Shown here in pieces: positions 14,431 to 23,385 of a stretch of 28,926 nt of DNA (positions are counted from its first letter, which is position 1; every line of letters starts with the position of its first letter). The stretch is from Spartobacteria bacterium (GTDB lineage: Bacteria > Verrucomicrobiota > Verrucomicrobiia > Chthoniobacterales > UBA6821): positions 1 through 28,926 of the forward strand of contig CANIBV010000007.1 of the NCBI GenBank assembly GCA_947466005.1. The letters run 5' to 3'. The position numbers were made by a program, and so were the translations under genes. Below the pieces are notes generated by a model. That model was given only the letters and a program-made list of their open reading frames with translations. It was not told the DNA's origin and ran no database searches.

Positions 14431-16509
14431 ATGAGCCCGATGAGGAAAGAAGATTCTCCTTTTTTCACCACCAGCAAACCCTCTAAGTTTCATGGGATGT
14501 TCCCAGAGGCCCCGTCACCGTCTCTTTTCTCGCGTCTCCGTGTCGGATGTGCGGCTTGTTTTCCCAAGTACGCCCCGAGAGAGCACAATGTTTTCGGTGC
14601 GGACGAGGAGCATGAGGAATGGCGCCTGATGGCCGCTCTGGCCGCGGGTTGCCTCCTCTTCGGGGTACTTGGACTGCTTACGGAAATTTTCCTCCATAAC
14701 CGCACGGGCGGAACGGCTCTCTACATCCTTGCCTACCTTTGCGGAGGCTGGGATGCAGCAGGTGATGCCTGGGAGCGGGTCCGCAAGGGTCAGCTTGACG
14801 TGCATTTCCTCATGATTGCCGTGGCTGTGGGCGCCGGGATTATTGGGGCCTGGCGCGAGGGAGCCCTCCTACTCTTTCTCTTCTCAGCCTCGGGGGCCAT
14901 GGAGCACTTCGCGATGGGACGAACCAAGAAGGCGATCGATGCCCTCTTCCGCGGAGCCCCCAAGACCGCCCGTGTGGTGAACCAAGGACGAGAGGAACAG
15001 ATCCCCGTCGAACAACTCATCCCCGGCATGGTCATACTGGTGACAACCGGGGAGCAGATCCCGGCCGATCTCGAAGTGATCAAGGGCGAGAGTGCCTGCG
15101 ATGAATCCAACATGACAGGGGAGGCCGCCCCTGTGGCAAAGCGCCCCGGTGACACGGCCCTTTCGGGAACGATCAATCTCTGGGGGGTGCTTGAAGGACG
15201 CGTCCTGCGGCGGGCCAGCGAGAGTTCCCTGCAGAAGATCATCCGCCTGATCCAGAACGCCCAGAATCTGAAGGCCCCATCCCAACGCTTCACCGATAAA
15301 TTCGGCACCGGCTACACCTGGACAATCCTCTCCCTCTGCACCGTGATGTTCTTTGTCTGGTGGCTCGGGCTGGGCCTGGCCCCGTTCGAGACACTCGACG
15401 GGAGCGCCAGCGCCTTCTACCGGACCATGACCTTGCTGGTCGTCGCCTCTCCCTGCGCCCTGGTTCTCTCAGTCCCATCAGCGATCCTCTCTGCCATCGC
15501 GAGCGGCGCGCGGCGCGGGATCCTCTACCGGGGAGGTGCCGCCATTGAAACGCTTGCCAACGTGAGTGTCGTTGCTCTCGATAAGACAGGAACACTCACT
15601 TCGGGAAATCTCTCTCTGGCTGAGATCGAACTCTTTGAGGGGGAAGAAAAGCTCTTTCAAACAATAGCCCATTCTCTGGCCCGACTCTCCGAGCACCCCC
15701 TCTCTAGGGCCATTCGTCGGATTGCCACGACATGGGGAACTCCTGCCATGGAGGCGGAAAACTTCGAGACGATCCTTGGACGGGGGGTGACCGCCACGAT
15801 CGATGGAGAGCCCTACGTCATGGGAAGCCGGAAGCTGGTGCTGGGACTCGAACGCTTCAAGGGCAGGGAACTTCTTTCGGCCGGCAAGACGGTCGGTGCA
15901 GTTGTCTGGGTGGCAGGCGACCATCTTCTTGGTCGGATGATCTTCACCGATGAAATCAGGCCAGAATCGGCAGTCACCCTCAGGGCCCTGCATGCCCAAG
16001 GAGTCCGTACCGTCATGCTCACCGGAGATCACGACGAGGCTGCCCGACTCATCGGAGGGAAGGTCGGCATCGGAGAGATCCTCTCCGAACTCTCCCCGGA
16101 CCGGAAGGTCCAGGCCATCGAAAACCTGAAGGATGGAGGCAAGGTACGCGTCGCCATGATCGGGGATGGCGTGAACGATGCTCCGTGTATCGCGGCAGCG
16201 GATGTGGGCATCGCCATGGGAGCGCGGGGATCGGATGCGGCGCTCGAGCAAGCGGAGGTGGTGCTGATGAACGATCGGATTGAGAACTTCCTCCTGGCCC
16301 GCCTATTGAGCGTTCAGGCCAAGAGCATCATCACTCAGAACATCATCGTGGCCCTAGGCACCGTCCTAGTCATGGTCTCCGCCGCTTTCATCTATCCTGT
16401 TCCTCTTACGCTAGGCGTCGCCGCCCATGAGGGAAGCACGCTCCTGGTGGTGCTCAACAGCCTGCGCCTTCTCGCCATCAAACTTCCTGAGGCATCAAAG
16501 GATGCTTAG
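14431..16509 (+). CDS. P1B-4-type heavy-metal-transporting P-type ATPase
   Basis: The protein has the full P-type ATPase set: TGE actuator loop (229-231), phosphorylation site DKTGTLT (Asp384), EHPLS in the nucleotide domain, MLTGDHDEAA and GDGVNDAPCIAAADVG. The intramembrane motif is SPC (340-342), not CPC, and the last membrane helix region carries HEGST (His666). SPC plus HEG(G/S)T define subgroup P1B-4, whose members export Co, Zn, Fe or related divalent metals. There is no N-terminal HMA domain. A CAAC pair (Cys40, Cys43) sits in the cytosolic N-terminus. Start ATG 14431 lacks a Shine-Dalgarno sequence, and Met23 (14497) is an alternative. No ArsR- or MerR-type regulator lies nearby. The exact metal cannot be told from sequence. 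Confidence 0.9.
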   Translation: MSPMRKEDSPFFTTSKPSKFHGMFPEAPSPSLFSRLRVGCAACFPKYAPREHNVFGADEEHEEWRLMAALAAGCLLFGVLGLLTEIFLHNRTGGTALYILAYLCGGWDAAGDAWERVRKGQLDVHFLMIAVAVGAGIIGAWREGALLLFLFSASGAMEHFAMGRTKKAIDALFRGAPKTARVVNQGREEQIPVEQLIPGMVILVTTGEQIPADLEVIKGESACDESNMTGEAAPVAKRPGDTALSGTINLWGVLEGRVLRRASESSLQKIIRLIQNAQNLKAPSQRFTDKFGTGYTWTILSLCTVMFFVWWLGLGLAPFETLDGSASAFYRTMTLLVVASPCALVLSVPSAILSAIASGARRGILYRGGAAIETLANVSVVALDKTGTLTSGNLSLAEIELFEGEEKLFQTIAHSLARLSEHPLSRAIRRIATTWGTPAMEAENFETILGRGVTATIDGEPYVMGSRKLVLGLERFKGRELLSAGKTVGAVVWVAGDHLLGRMIFTDEIRPESAVTLRALHAQGVRTVMLTGDHDEAARLIGGKVGIGEILSELSPDRKVQAIENLKDGGKVRVAMIGDGVNDAPCIAAADVGIAMGARGSDAALEQAEVVLMNDRIENFLLARLLSVQAKSIITQNIIVALGTVLVMVSAAFIYPVPLTLGVAAHEGSTLLVVLNSLRLLAIKLPEASKDA

Positions 16510-16627
16510 AGGCGATGCTTGAAGGCTCCAGCAGTTTAGGCTGCAGGTTATTAGGCAGATTCATCTGCGCCTCAGCGCCTCTGCGGGATCTTTTCCTGTT
16601 TCAGGATTGGATTCTTCCCGGATCTTC

Positions 16628-17083
16628 TTAATTCACGGGAGCGAAGGCTCCGTTCGGAAGCTGGCGGAAAAGCTGCCTACCCCTTGGGTAGGAAGGGGCG
16701 TAACTGCCATCAACCTGCTTTAGGTAACTAATCTTGGCAGGCGTAAAGCCACCCTCCGAGGATCGGGTGTAGAGGGTTTGGTTGGTCTGCTGCTGGGAAG
16801 CCTGAGCGGAACTTCCTCCGCTGGACTTGGGGATGAAGGCGTTAATCGCCTGGGATCCCACACTTCCAGCGCCGGCCGAGATGGCACCCGCGGCCACGGA
16901 GTTCATGTTTGGCATGAGGGCTCCGGCGCCAGCTCCTATTCCAGCCGCGGTTACAGCCTGCACGGCCGCTGCTCCCATCGGTGTCATCACGGAACGGGGC
17001 TGTCCGTTGGGCCCGATTTCGGTGGTGCAACTAGAGAGAATAACTGCGGTGGATGCTAGGGCGATCAGGGAGGTGGTCTTCAT
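16628..17083 (-). CDS. glycine-rich putative lipoprotein
   Basis: This 151-residue product starts with a lipoprotein signal ending in the lipobox LSSC (Cys19). Residues about 36-82 are Gly/Ala-rich with spaced small residues (AAGIGAGAGALMPN, AAGAISAGAGSVGSQA), like the glycine-zipper segments of outer-membrane lipoproteins. A Gln/Ser-rich linker follows, then a C-terminal part with YLKQVDGSYAPSYPRGR and FRQLPNGAFAPVN, two similar short units (D/N-G-x/YAP). No family is assigned. It is convergent with the ATPase gene, with 118 bp between stops. The AT-rich upstream stretch 17084-17160 probably holds its promoter, but I cannot place convincing -35 and -10 boxes. Confidence 0.72.
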   Translation of the reverse strand: MKTTSLIALASTAVILSSCTTEIGPNGQPRSVMTPMGAAAVQAVTAAGIGAGAGALMPNMNSVAAGAISAGAGSVGSQAINAFIPKSSGGSSAQASQQQTNQTLYTRSSEGGFTPAKISYLKQVDGSYAPSYPRGRQLFRQLPNGAFAPVN

Positions 17084-17234
17084 ACGGCTTAACTATCAAA
17101 TACCCCGTTCGAAATGCAATCGGCGAAAATGTAATTTTTACAGAAAGTGGTTCGGCTGATCATTGAAGTTTTCCGTTACCTCAAGGCTCCTATCTCTTTT
17201 TGCCTCATCGGTTGCTACAGCTGGCGGAGGCCCC

Positions 17235-18950
17235 TTAGTTGAACCGATGCAGCATAGGAGCTGTCTCCTTAGCCCACGGCAGCTTGGAATCTGGCCAGCG
17301 CTTGGATTCTAAATCGCTCCAGTAGACGTTCCGGACGCCCAAGGTGTGAGCCTTGTCCCGCCAACCCTCTTCCCCGTTCATGATGCTGTTGAGGGTTGCC
17401 AAGCGCTCCTTGTAATTGAGGCCATGGCTCCAGAGGTGACCCTCGTAACCGCAGACAACGGGATGACCCAGCATCAGAACAGGTTGATTGTACTCCGGGG
17501 CGCAGGCGATCACGGCATCGGGAGGCAGTTCACGAAGGGCCCACGCCGTTTGATCGATCGTACTCCTCTTGATGAGTACGTAGCCGTGGCGACCATCCAG
17601 ACCGACCACCAACGAAGAGGCTCCGGAGGCGAAGAGGAGAAGGAGGAGCGGGATGCGAATCACGGGACTCTGTCTCTCCAGTAGAAGACTCCAGAGATAA
17701 GGGGCAACAACCAGCCACGACCAGAGCATCAGCTTCATGTTGTCCCATGGCCACGGAGCAAAACGAATCAGCAGGCAGGCTACGAAGAGCAGGACTGCCG
17801 GCCAGACAAAAGCACGAGCCTCGCGACTTGCATCTTTGCGAAGGAGTAGTGCGCACAGCGCCAGCACAAGTAATGGGAGGATGCCAAAATTCCAGAACCA
17901 GAAGCCGAGCGTTCCATCGGTCATCCAACCGGGTGACCATCCCAGCGTGCCGAGTGCCGAGGGGCCTCCTGCACCACTCGTGACTAACCATCCAAAGAGA
18001 GCCATGAGCGGCCATGCCATGAGTGCCACACGCATCAGTCGAAAACGGGATTTCGGCAAAATAATGAAGATGCTAGTCATGGCGACTCCCAAAAAGAGTG
18101 CGGAATGAATGCTAAAAAGTGGCATCACTCCAAGCAGAAGCACTTGAACGAAGATCGGGAGAATGAACCGTTGCACCCCTTGCCCCCTTTTGTTCGCCGT
18201 GGCTGCTTCCTCTCTCCAGACAGTGAGCAGGAGCAGTCCTACAGGAAGGGCATAGAGGAATCCTCGCTGAGTGACGAAGAGGGTCAGAAAGAGGTTTTTC
18301 CACTCACTCAGCGCATCGGGATTCCCTCCCGTGGATGTCACAAGCACCAGGCCCGCAAAGCCCCCATTGAAGAGAAGTGCCGCGAGCGCGAAAGCCCGAC
18401 CCCAGCGCCAAAGAGCGAATCCGGTCAATGCCGCCCCCCCCAGAGCGCACCAGAGCAACCCCCGTACCGCAGGGACTCCCACGATCAAAAGGAGCGCATT
18501 GAAGAGATCGCTCCCCACAGGGTAGCGAAGCGAATCCCCCGCGAGAATAGGACTCGCCGGCCACCAGTGAGTGGTTGCAGCGAACCAGTGAATGAAGGAA
18601 AGGTGAAGCGCCAGGTCTCCCAGGTTACTAGGTGAAAGAACCTTCCACTCATCCCCATCGGGGTAGATCAGCCAAAAAAAGGCGCGCGCGGAAGCGGCGA
18701 CAAACACCGTGATCATCAGCCATTCCCAGAAGGATCGGGGACTCTGAGCGGAGTCTGGCGGTGTTGACGGTGTGACTAGGAACGCCACACCGGCCGCCAG
18801 CCCCCCCATCAGAAGCGATGCCCAGGCACTCCATTCATGGAGTCCGCTCTGCATCCTCACAAACGGGACAACTCCGGGTATCCAGACAAGAAGCAGAGCA
18901 GCTAGCACGCTGGTAGCAACCCCTGACAGGATAGCTGCGGCACTTCTCAT
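17235..18950 (-). CDS. polytopic membrane protein, probable GT-C-fold glycosyltransferase
   Basis: The 571-residue protein has around a dozen hydrophobic segments and a soluble C-terminal tail of about 110 residues. The first large loop carries an acidic pair in LIYPDGDEWKVLSP and continues DLALHLSFIHWFAAT and AGDSLRYPVGSDLFNALL. An acidic residue pair in the first periplasmic loop is typical of GT-C glycosyltransferases, which use polyprenyl-phosphate sugars. The tail contains LRELPPDAVIACAPEYNQP and GVRNVYWSDLES, similar in style to the soluble end of such enzymes. Its ATG overlaps the stop of the Agl23-like gene by 4 bp (ATGA), implying translational coupling. The enzymatic role is an inference and no specific family is named. 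Confidence 0.68.
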   Translation of the reverse strand: MRSAAAILSGVATSVLAALLLVWIPGVVPFVRMQSGLHEWSAWASLLMGGLAAGVAFLVTPSTPPDSAQSPRSFWEWLMITVFVAASARAFFWLIYPDGDEWKVLSPSNLGDLALHLSFIHWFAATTHWWPASPILAGDSLRYPVGSDLFNALLLIVGVPAVRGLLWCALGGAALTGFALWRWGRAFALAALLFNGGFAGLVLVTSTGGNPDALSEWKNLFLTLFVTQRGFLYALPVGLLLLTVWREEAATANKRGQGVQRFILPIFVQVLLLGVMPLFSIHSALFLGVAMTSIFIILPKSRFRLMRVALMAWPLMALFGWLVTSGAGGPSALGTLGWSPGWMTDGTLGFWFWNFGILPLLVLALCALLLRKDASREARAFVWPAVLLFVACLLIRFAPWPWDNMKLMLWSWLVVAPYLWSLLLERQSPVIRIPLLLLLFASGASSLVVGLDGRHGYVLIKRSTIDQTAWALRELPPDAVIACAPEYNQPVLMLGHPVVCGYEGHLWSHGLNYKERLATLNSIMNGEEGWRDKAHTLGVRNVYWSDLESKRWPDSKLPWAKETAPMLHRFN

Positions 18951-20551
18951 TTCTTGGGATGTTTATCTGCTGCAGGAGCAACTCGCTCGGGCGTTCCATG
19001 ACCCGCCCCGGCGAACCATGGAGCGAAGAGCTCTTCCCTGAACCAGATGGTGCATTCCTCCATGGAGTCGCGAAACTGGAAGTTCTGCCGCAGGTAAGGT
19101 TGATGGATTTTCTTCTCCACCTCGGCCTTCTGAGAACTGAGGGCAACAATGAAGTCCCCGGTCAATTCGGGAGGGGGCTGATCTTTCCCATAGTAGCCTA
19201 TGCGGGTGAAATCACCCAGAATCCAAGGGAGAGGATAATAGCTTTCCAGCAAGATTGTCCCGGAGAGTGCGTGCTGACGTGGATCAAGCGCGGCGATTCC
19301 AAGCACGGGGCGGGTGACCACGGCGATTCCAGGCTGGGTCTGAACGTAGACATACGGCTCCTTGGGGTCAGTGCAGTGACGAAAATTCAGTCGCAGGGTC
19401 AGCAGGAATGATCCACTCAAGAGGATCACGCCCAGTATCACCGCGATAATCCGTAGTGACCCTCTCTTCCAGAGTTCGGAGATCCCCCCTCCGAAGAGAA
19501 AGACAAAGGGCCAGAGGATCGAGATGATGCACCAGGGTGTCTTGTAGGGCACGATCGAGTAGGCGAGCAGCACGCCGACTGCATAGATCCCGATGTAGCG
19601 AAGCATCGCAGGAGCGGGCCATGCGAGCCGGAGAGCAAAGAGCACCCCCAGCAGGGAGGGCCACTCATAGCGGACCATCAGCGAGATCCAGTACCAGTTC
19701 AGGAAGCCGAGGCCCCCGAGTTGATAATCCGTCTTCTCATGCCCCCCGGCGCCGGTGCCGGTCTGGAACCACTTGGCATAGGCCCGGAAGAAGTCGGGGA
19801 GTCCCTCCCAGTTCAGGAATGTGCCGGAGTAAAAGAAAACCAGCGCAAGCAGGGCGATCGCGCTGAAGAGAAGGAGATCCCCTTGCGTCCAGCGCTGCAC
19901 AGCGATCGGAAGCGGCGGACGGGAGGGAACGATCATCTGCCAGATCGCAAGGCATCCCGCAGCGATCAGGAAGCACCCGAGATGAATCACCGCCGTCTCC
20001 TTCAGCAGGAGCATCATGGTGATTCCGCTGATCGTGATGGCGAGATCACGCCGCGCGCCTTCCTTCCAGAGTCCCAGAAGTCCCAGCGTCGTGATCATCA
20101 GGGCCAGGACGAGCCACGATTCATGGATCGCATAGCGGCCGTAGAAGACAGCCGCCGGAGAGACAGTCAATGCGAGCGCACCAAGACGCGCAGCCCCGCT
20201 TCCCAGGAATCGTTCGAAGCGAAGCACCACCCAAACCGTGGCAATGCTGGCCAAGACAGCAGTCAGACGCAGGGCCCAAAGATTCCTGCCAAACAGGGAA
20301 AGGGAGACAAAGAGAGCGTAGAAATAAAGGGGGCCGTGGTAATTCTCCGGGTCGTAGCGGTAAAACCCATGCGCGCTCATTTGGTCGACAAACCACCCGT
20401 TGATCCCCTCGTCAAAATGGGGGGGCTTTCCGTCCAGTCCCCAGAGCCTTAGGAGGGCAGCCAGCAACAAAATCATCCCCTCGACGACTATTCCCACGCT
20501 AAGAATAGGCACCAGTTCCTTGACGCTGGCTATGCTTCGGCGAGGCTGCAT
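18947..20551 (-). CDS. Agl23-like (TIGR03663) GT-C membrane protein
   Basis: This is a polytopic membrane protein of 534 residues from the ATG at 20551. A TTG three codons upstream (20560) is less likely. The first periplasmic loop reads LDGKPPHFDEGINGWFVDQM, with Asp47-Glu48, then DPENYHGPLYFYAL. The LDG-x-HxDE and YHGPL combination is the pattern of the TIGR03663 family, named after archaeal Agl23, a flippase-associated protein, and related to PMT/GT39 glycosyltransferases. Around ten further hydrophobic segments follow, then a soluble tail with VTRPVLGIAALDPRQ and YGKDQPPPEL. It is divergent from the GT2 gene with only 26 bp between starts, and coupled to the second membrane protein downstream. 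A role in glycan transfer across the membrane is likely but not proven. Confidence 0.82.
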   Translation of the reverse strand: MQPRRSIASVKELVPILSVGIVVEGMILLLAALLRLWGLDGKPPHFDEGINGWFVDQMSAHGFYRYDPENYHGPLYFYALFVSLSLFGRNLWALRLTAVLASIATVWVVLRFERFLGSGAARLGALALTVSPAAVFYGRYAIHESWLVLALMITTLGLLGLWKEGARRDLAITISGITMMLLLKETAVIHLGCFLIAAGCLAIWQMIVPSRPPLPIAVQRWTQGDLLLFSAIALLALVFFYSGTFLNWEGLPDFFRAYAKWFQTGTGAGGHEKTDYQLGGLGFLNWYWISLMVRYEWPSLLGVLFALRLAWPAPAMLRYIGIYAVGVLLAYSIVPYKTPWCIISILWPFVFLFGGGISELWKRGSLRIIAVILGVILLSGSFLLTLRLNFRHCTDPKEPYVYVQTQPGIAVVTRPVLGIAALDPRQHALSGTILLESYYPLPWILGDFTRIGYYGKDQPPPELTGDFIVALSSQKAEVEKKIHQPYLRQNFQFRDSMEECTIWFREELFAPWFAGAGHGTPERVAPAADKHPKK

Positions 20552-20577
20552 CAAGACCAACTATAGAGCCCGCCGAA

Positions 20578-21321
20578 ATGAATCAAGACCGCCCCGCTCT
20601 TTCCATCGTCATTCCTGCACGGAATGAGGAGGAGCGTCTGCCTGAAACACTCAGGCACATCCGCAAGTGGATCGGGGTCTCTCGCCGCTGTACCGAGGTC
20701 ATTCCCGTCGTGCAAGGACATGACAACACCTCTGAACTCGTCGAGGCGGCAGCCCTTCAGGATCCGACACTCCGCCCCATCATCCAGCATTCAGGTGAGG
20801 GAAAGGGGATGGCGGTTCGCCTCGGCATCAGCGCGGCACGGGGAGACATCATCCTCTTCACCGACGCCGACCTCAGCGTCCCGCTCGAGTGCCTCGAGCA
20901 GCTCGTCTCCATGATGGAGGACCAACCGGCGATCGACGGGATCCTCGGCAGCCGCCGCCTTCCGGGAAGCAACATCGTGATCAAACAGCCCCCGATGAGA
21001 CGCCTCTCCGGATGGGCCTTCAACAGGGTCCTGAAACTCGGCAGCCTCACCGGCTATGCCGACACCCAATGCGGCTGCAAGCTCTTCCGCCACGACGCGG
21101 CGAAAGAGATCTTCTCCAAGTCAGAGGTCGACGGCTTCGCCTTCGATGTCGAGATCCTGAATATCGCAGCTCAACTCGGCTACCGGATGGAAGAGGTGCC
21201 CGTGACATGGGCGGATGCCGGGGGGTCACGCGTCTGGTTGCCACGCGATGGATTCCGGGCCCTTCGCGATGCCTGGAGACTGAGAAAACGCTTTGGCACC
21301 AAGTCTGCAGCCCGAGCCTGA
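20578..21321 (+). CDS. GT2 glycosyltransferase, dolichyl-phosphate sugar synthase-like
   Basis: This 247-residue soluble GT-A enzyme begins LSIVIPARNEEERLPETL (residues 8-25). It has a donor-binding GKGMAVRLGISAARGD block (75-90), the metal/nucleotide motif TDADLSVP (95-102) and DTQCGCKLF (162-170), all typical of dolichyl-phosphate glucose or mannose synthases. FDVEILNIAAQLGYRMEEVPV fits the acceptor region (shown here in outline). It lacks the C-terminal membrane helices of some relatives. Such enzymes load a sugar on a polyprenyl phosphate at the inner face of the membrane, and GT-C enzymes then use it on the outer face. Two GT-C-like genes diverge from it, which supports that job. The sugar is not known. 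Confidence 0.85.
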   Translation: MNQDRPALSIVIPARNEEERLPETLRHIRKWIGVSRRCTEVIPVVQGHDNTSELVEAAALQDPTLRPIIQHSGEGKGMAVRLGISAARGDIILFTDADLSVPLECLEQLVSMMEDQPAIDGILGSRRLPGSNIVIKQPPMRRLSGWAFNRVLKLGSLTGYADTQCGCKLFRHDAAKEIFSKSEVDGFAFDVEILNIAAQLGYRMEEVPVTWADAGGSRVWLPRDGFRALRDAWRLRKRFGTKSAARA

Positions 21322-21352
21322 AAAGACGACCTTCCAGGGCAGTGGGAAAAGT

Positions 21353-22402
21353 CTACTTTCCTCTGCCTCGAAGGAGCAGATCTTCAGCCGCAAAAACACC
21401 GGAGAGCCAGGCCCCCTCAATGCGTCCGCCATTCAGGCCATCCCCGATCAAGTAGAGAAGCTCCTCCGATTCCGCGCGCAGGAACCCCCCGGGGACATTG
21501 GGCCCCTCCGGGTGGGCATAGCGCCAGCGATGGACAATGAATTCCAGCGGTGCGCTCATCCAGGGGCCCCCTATCATGACTGCTTCCCGGAGGAGTTCCT
21601 CTCCAGCCCCCCTGAGTTCTTCCTTGGAGGCATCAAGCAAATGGGAGCTGAAACCCTTGGAGGCATGGATCACGGCAACCGCGGCGGTTGCTCCCTCGCC
21701 TCTTTTCAAAGAGTCCCAGGCCATCCAAGAAATCTTCCCTTCGGGATCCCTTGCCTGGATTCCCCGCCAGGGGGGAGGGGTGGTCGAGTCAGGGTAGCGG
21801 GCCATGACGGCGATGCACGGGCCGTAGCGAATCCGCCCGATCAACTTTCGCTGCTCCTTGGAAAGATATGACCCTACCAAGTGGACTGCCTGCGGAATGG
21901 GTGCCGACACAAAGAGTGCGCGGGCGAGCAACGGCGAGTCCTTGTGCAGCGGATCGGTATCCAGCTCCCACAAGCCTTGCGATAAGGAGACCGAACTCAC
22001 CTGGAACTCACGCAGCATCTCCACTCCCTCGGCAAGTCTCCGCCCCAAATGACTCATGCCCTCGCGGCAAGCGTAACGGGGTTCCTTCCACTCGGGATTG
22101 GGATCGTGGAGAGCCCCCTCTTTCCAGGTCATGAAGCCCTCGCACCAGGGGAAGCAGACCCCCTCCTCTTGCCATCGCGAGACCTGCTCCATAAAGCGGA
22201 TATCACGAGCGGTAAAAAACTGCGCACCGTGGTCAACCGAGACTTCAATCCCGGACCCTGTGGAAAGCCTGCGGGTGGCGGCGCGGCCACCCAGACCACG
22301 GCTTTTCTCCACAACGACGACACTACTGCCCTCTTTCATCAGGCGGCGTGCTGCTGCCAGTCCGCTCACCCCCGCCCCGATCACGGCGACATCGTGGATC
22401 AT
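21353..22402 (-). CDS. renalase-like FAD/NAD(P)-dependent oxidoreductase
   Basis: The 349-residue protein starts with a dinucleotide-binding fold, VAVIGAGVSGLAAARRL (GxGxxG at 9-14), an FAD ribose-binding Glu in VVVVEKSRGLGGRAATRR, and DHGAQFFTARD. This arrangement is that of the COG3380/renalase branch. The C-terminal part has YLIGDGLNGGRIEGAWLSG, the usual second FAD-contact motif. Bacterial renalases oxidise off-pathway dihydro-NAD(P) isomers, but many members are untested. The ATG overlaps the rnhC stop by 4 bp (22399-22402), so the two genes are probably translated from one message. It is convergent with the GT2 gene, with 31 bp between. Confidence 0.85.
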   Translation of the reverse strand: MIHDVAVIGAGVSGLAAARRLMKEGSSVVVVEKSRGLGGRAATRRLSTGSGIEVSVDHGAQFFTARDIRFMEQVSRWQEEGVCFPWCEGFMTWKEGALHDPNPEWKEPRYACREGMSHLGRRLAEGVEMLREFQVSSVSLSQGLWELDTDPLHKDSPLLARALFVSAPIPQAVHLVGSYLSKEQRKLIGRIRYGPCIAVMARYPDSTTPPPWRGIQARDPEGKISWMAWDSLKRGEGATAAVAVIHASKGFSSHLLDASKEELRGAGEELLREAVMIGGPWMSAPLEFIVHRWRYAHPEGPNVPGGFLRAESEELLYLIGDGLNGGRIEGAWLSGVFAAEDLLLRGRGK

Positions 22403-23325
22403 GCCTTGCCTGCCGACACCAGAACCTCGGCAGCCGTTTTGAAATGCATCTTCGCCACCTTGGGCAACATGCTCTCTCCATACATCGCGATCACCTCGGC
22501 GGCGGCGCTCTTCACTTTCGGCGACACTCCCTTTGCAAGGGTAATGCCGAGTTCATTGCCATTCTTGTCGAGCCAGTTGATGAATCCCTCGCGTGCCAGA
22601 ATGGATGCCGCCGCCACTGCGTAGTCGCTCTCTGCCTTGGTGCGCTGATCGAGTTGGATCTTGCGCCCGTTTTCTAGGAGGGCCTTCTGCAGCACACGTG
22701 CGTCGGCAAACTTGTCGGAGAGTGCACGAGGGCAGGCCGGCACCCGGGCACAGAGATTTTCGATGATGCGGGCATGCCCCCAGGCCAGCAGGCGGTTCAG
22801 ATTTCCGATCGTCTTGTAGAGTTGGTTGTACTTCTCGGGACCGATCACGATGAGCTCCGAGGGCGCTCCCGACTTGCGGATGACCTCCGCGAGTTCACGG
22901 ATCTTTTTGTCCGAGCCGATCCCCTTGCTATCCCGGACACCGGCGTCACGGAGATGCCGCGCCAGATCCCCGTCGACATAGACACCCGCGATCACGAGCG
23001 GACCGAAAAGATCCCCCTTCCCGCTCTCATCGACACCGAAGTGAGGCTCGAACTGCTCCGGATCATGGACTTCCTCATAGCCAAGACGGGCCTCCCCCAG
23101 CACCTCGGGCTCCAGCACAAAGGTGATAAAATCCTCCAGTCCCTTACCCTGGATCAGGGCCTTGGGACCTTTCTCGTAGACGGCGACATTCAGCTTCTCC
23201 TTGCTCGCGGCAAAGAGGGTATAGGGCTTCTCCGCAAAGGTGAATCCACGCTCCAGCAGCGCCTTGCGGAGCAGTTCCGCCTGCTCGGCGGTCAGGGGTA
23301 CGGTGTGGGAGTGGAGTGGGGGCAT
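22399..23325 (-). CDS. rnhC: ribonuclease HIII
   Basis: RNase HIII cuts the RNA strand of RNA-DNA hybrids and is characterised by an N-terminal TBP-like substrate-binding domain. Here that domain spans about residues 8-85 (VPLTAEQAELLRKALLERGF in part, YTLFAASKEKLNVAVYEKGP in part). The catalytic domain begins FGVDESGKGDLFGP (DESGKGD at 99-105), followed by GVRDSKGIGSDKKI, NLNRLLAWGHARII and AESDYAVAAASILAR. The start is the ATG at 23325, giving 308 residues. The frame is open 163 codons further upstream, but that part is antisense to mutY and is not protein-like. It is divergent from mutY. RNase HIII is found in Firmicutes and in PVC members such as Chlamydia, in line with the proposed host group. 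Confidence 0.93.
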   Translation of the reverse strand: MPPLHSHTVPLTAEQAELLRKALLERGFTFAEKPYTLFAASKEKLNVAVYEKGPKALIQGKGLEDFITFVLEPEVLGEARLGYEEVHDPEQFEPHFGVDESGKGDLFGPLVIAGVYVDGDLARHLRDAGVRDSKGIGSDKKIRELAEVIRKSGAPSELIVIGPEKYNQLYKTIGNLNRLLAWGHARIIENLCARVPACPRALSDKFADARVLQKALLENGRKIQLDQRTKAESDYAVAAASILAREGFINWLDKNGNELGITLAKGVSPKVKSAAAEVIAMYGESMLPKVAKMHFKTAAEVLVSAGKA

Positions 23326-23385
23326 CGAGGCGATGGAAGGACGGGACTGCTTGCTGTTTTGATCACGGTGCCCTACGTGCCTTGT

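Noticed and set aside
19721..20452. Plus-strand open frame opposite the Agl23-like gene
   Set aside because: Charged, low-complexity translation typical of antisense to a membrane protein.
22774..23385. An extended MutY N-terminus
   Set aside because: It is the antisense of rnhC, and the translated sequence has no resemblance to a protein domain; MutY begins near 23386.
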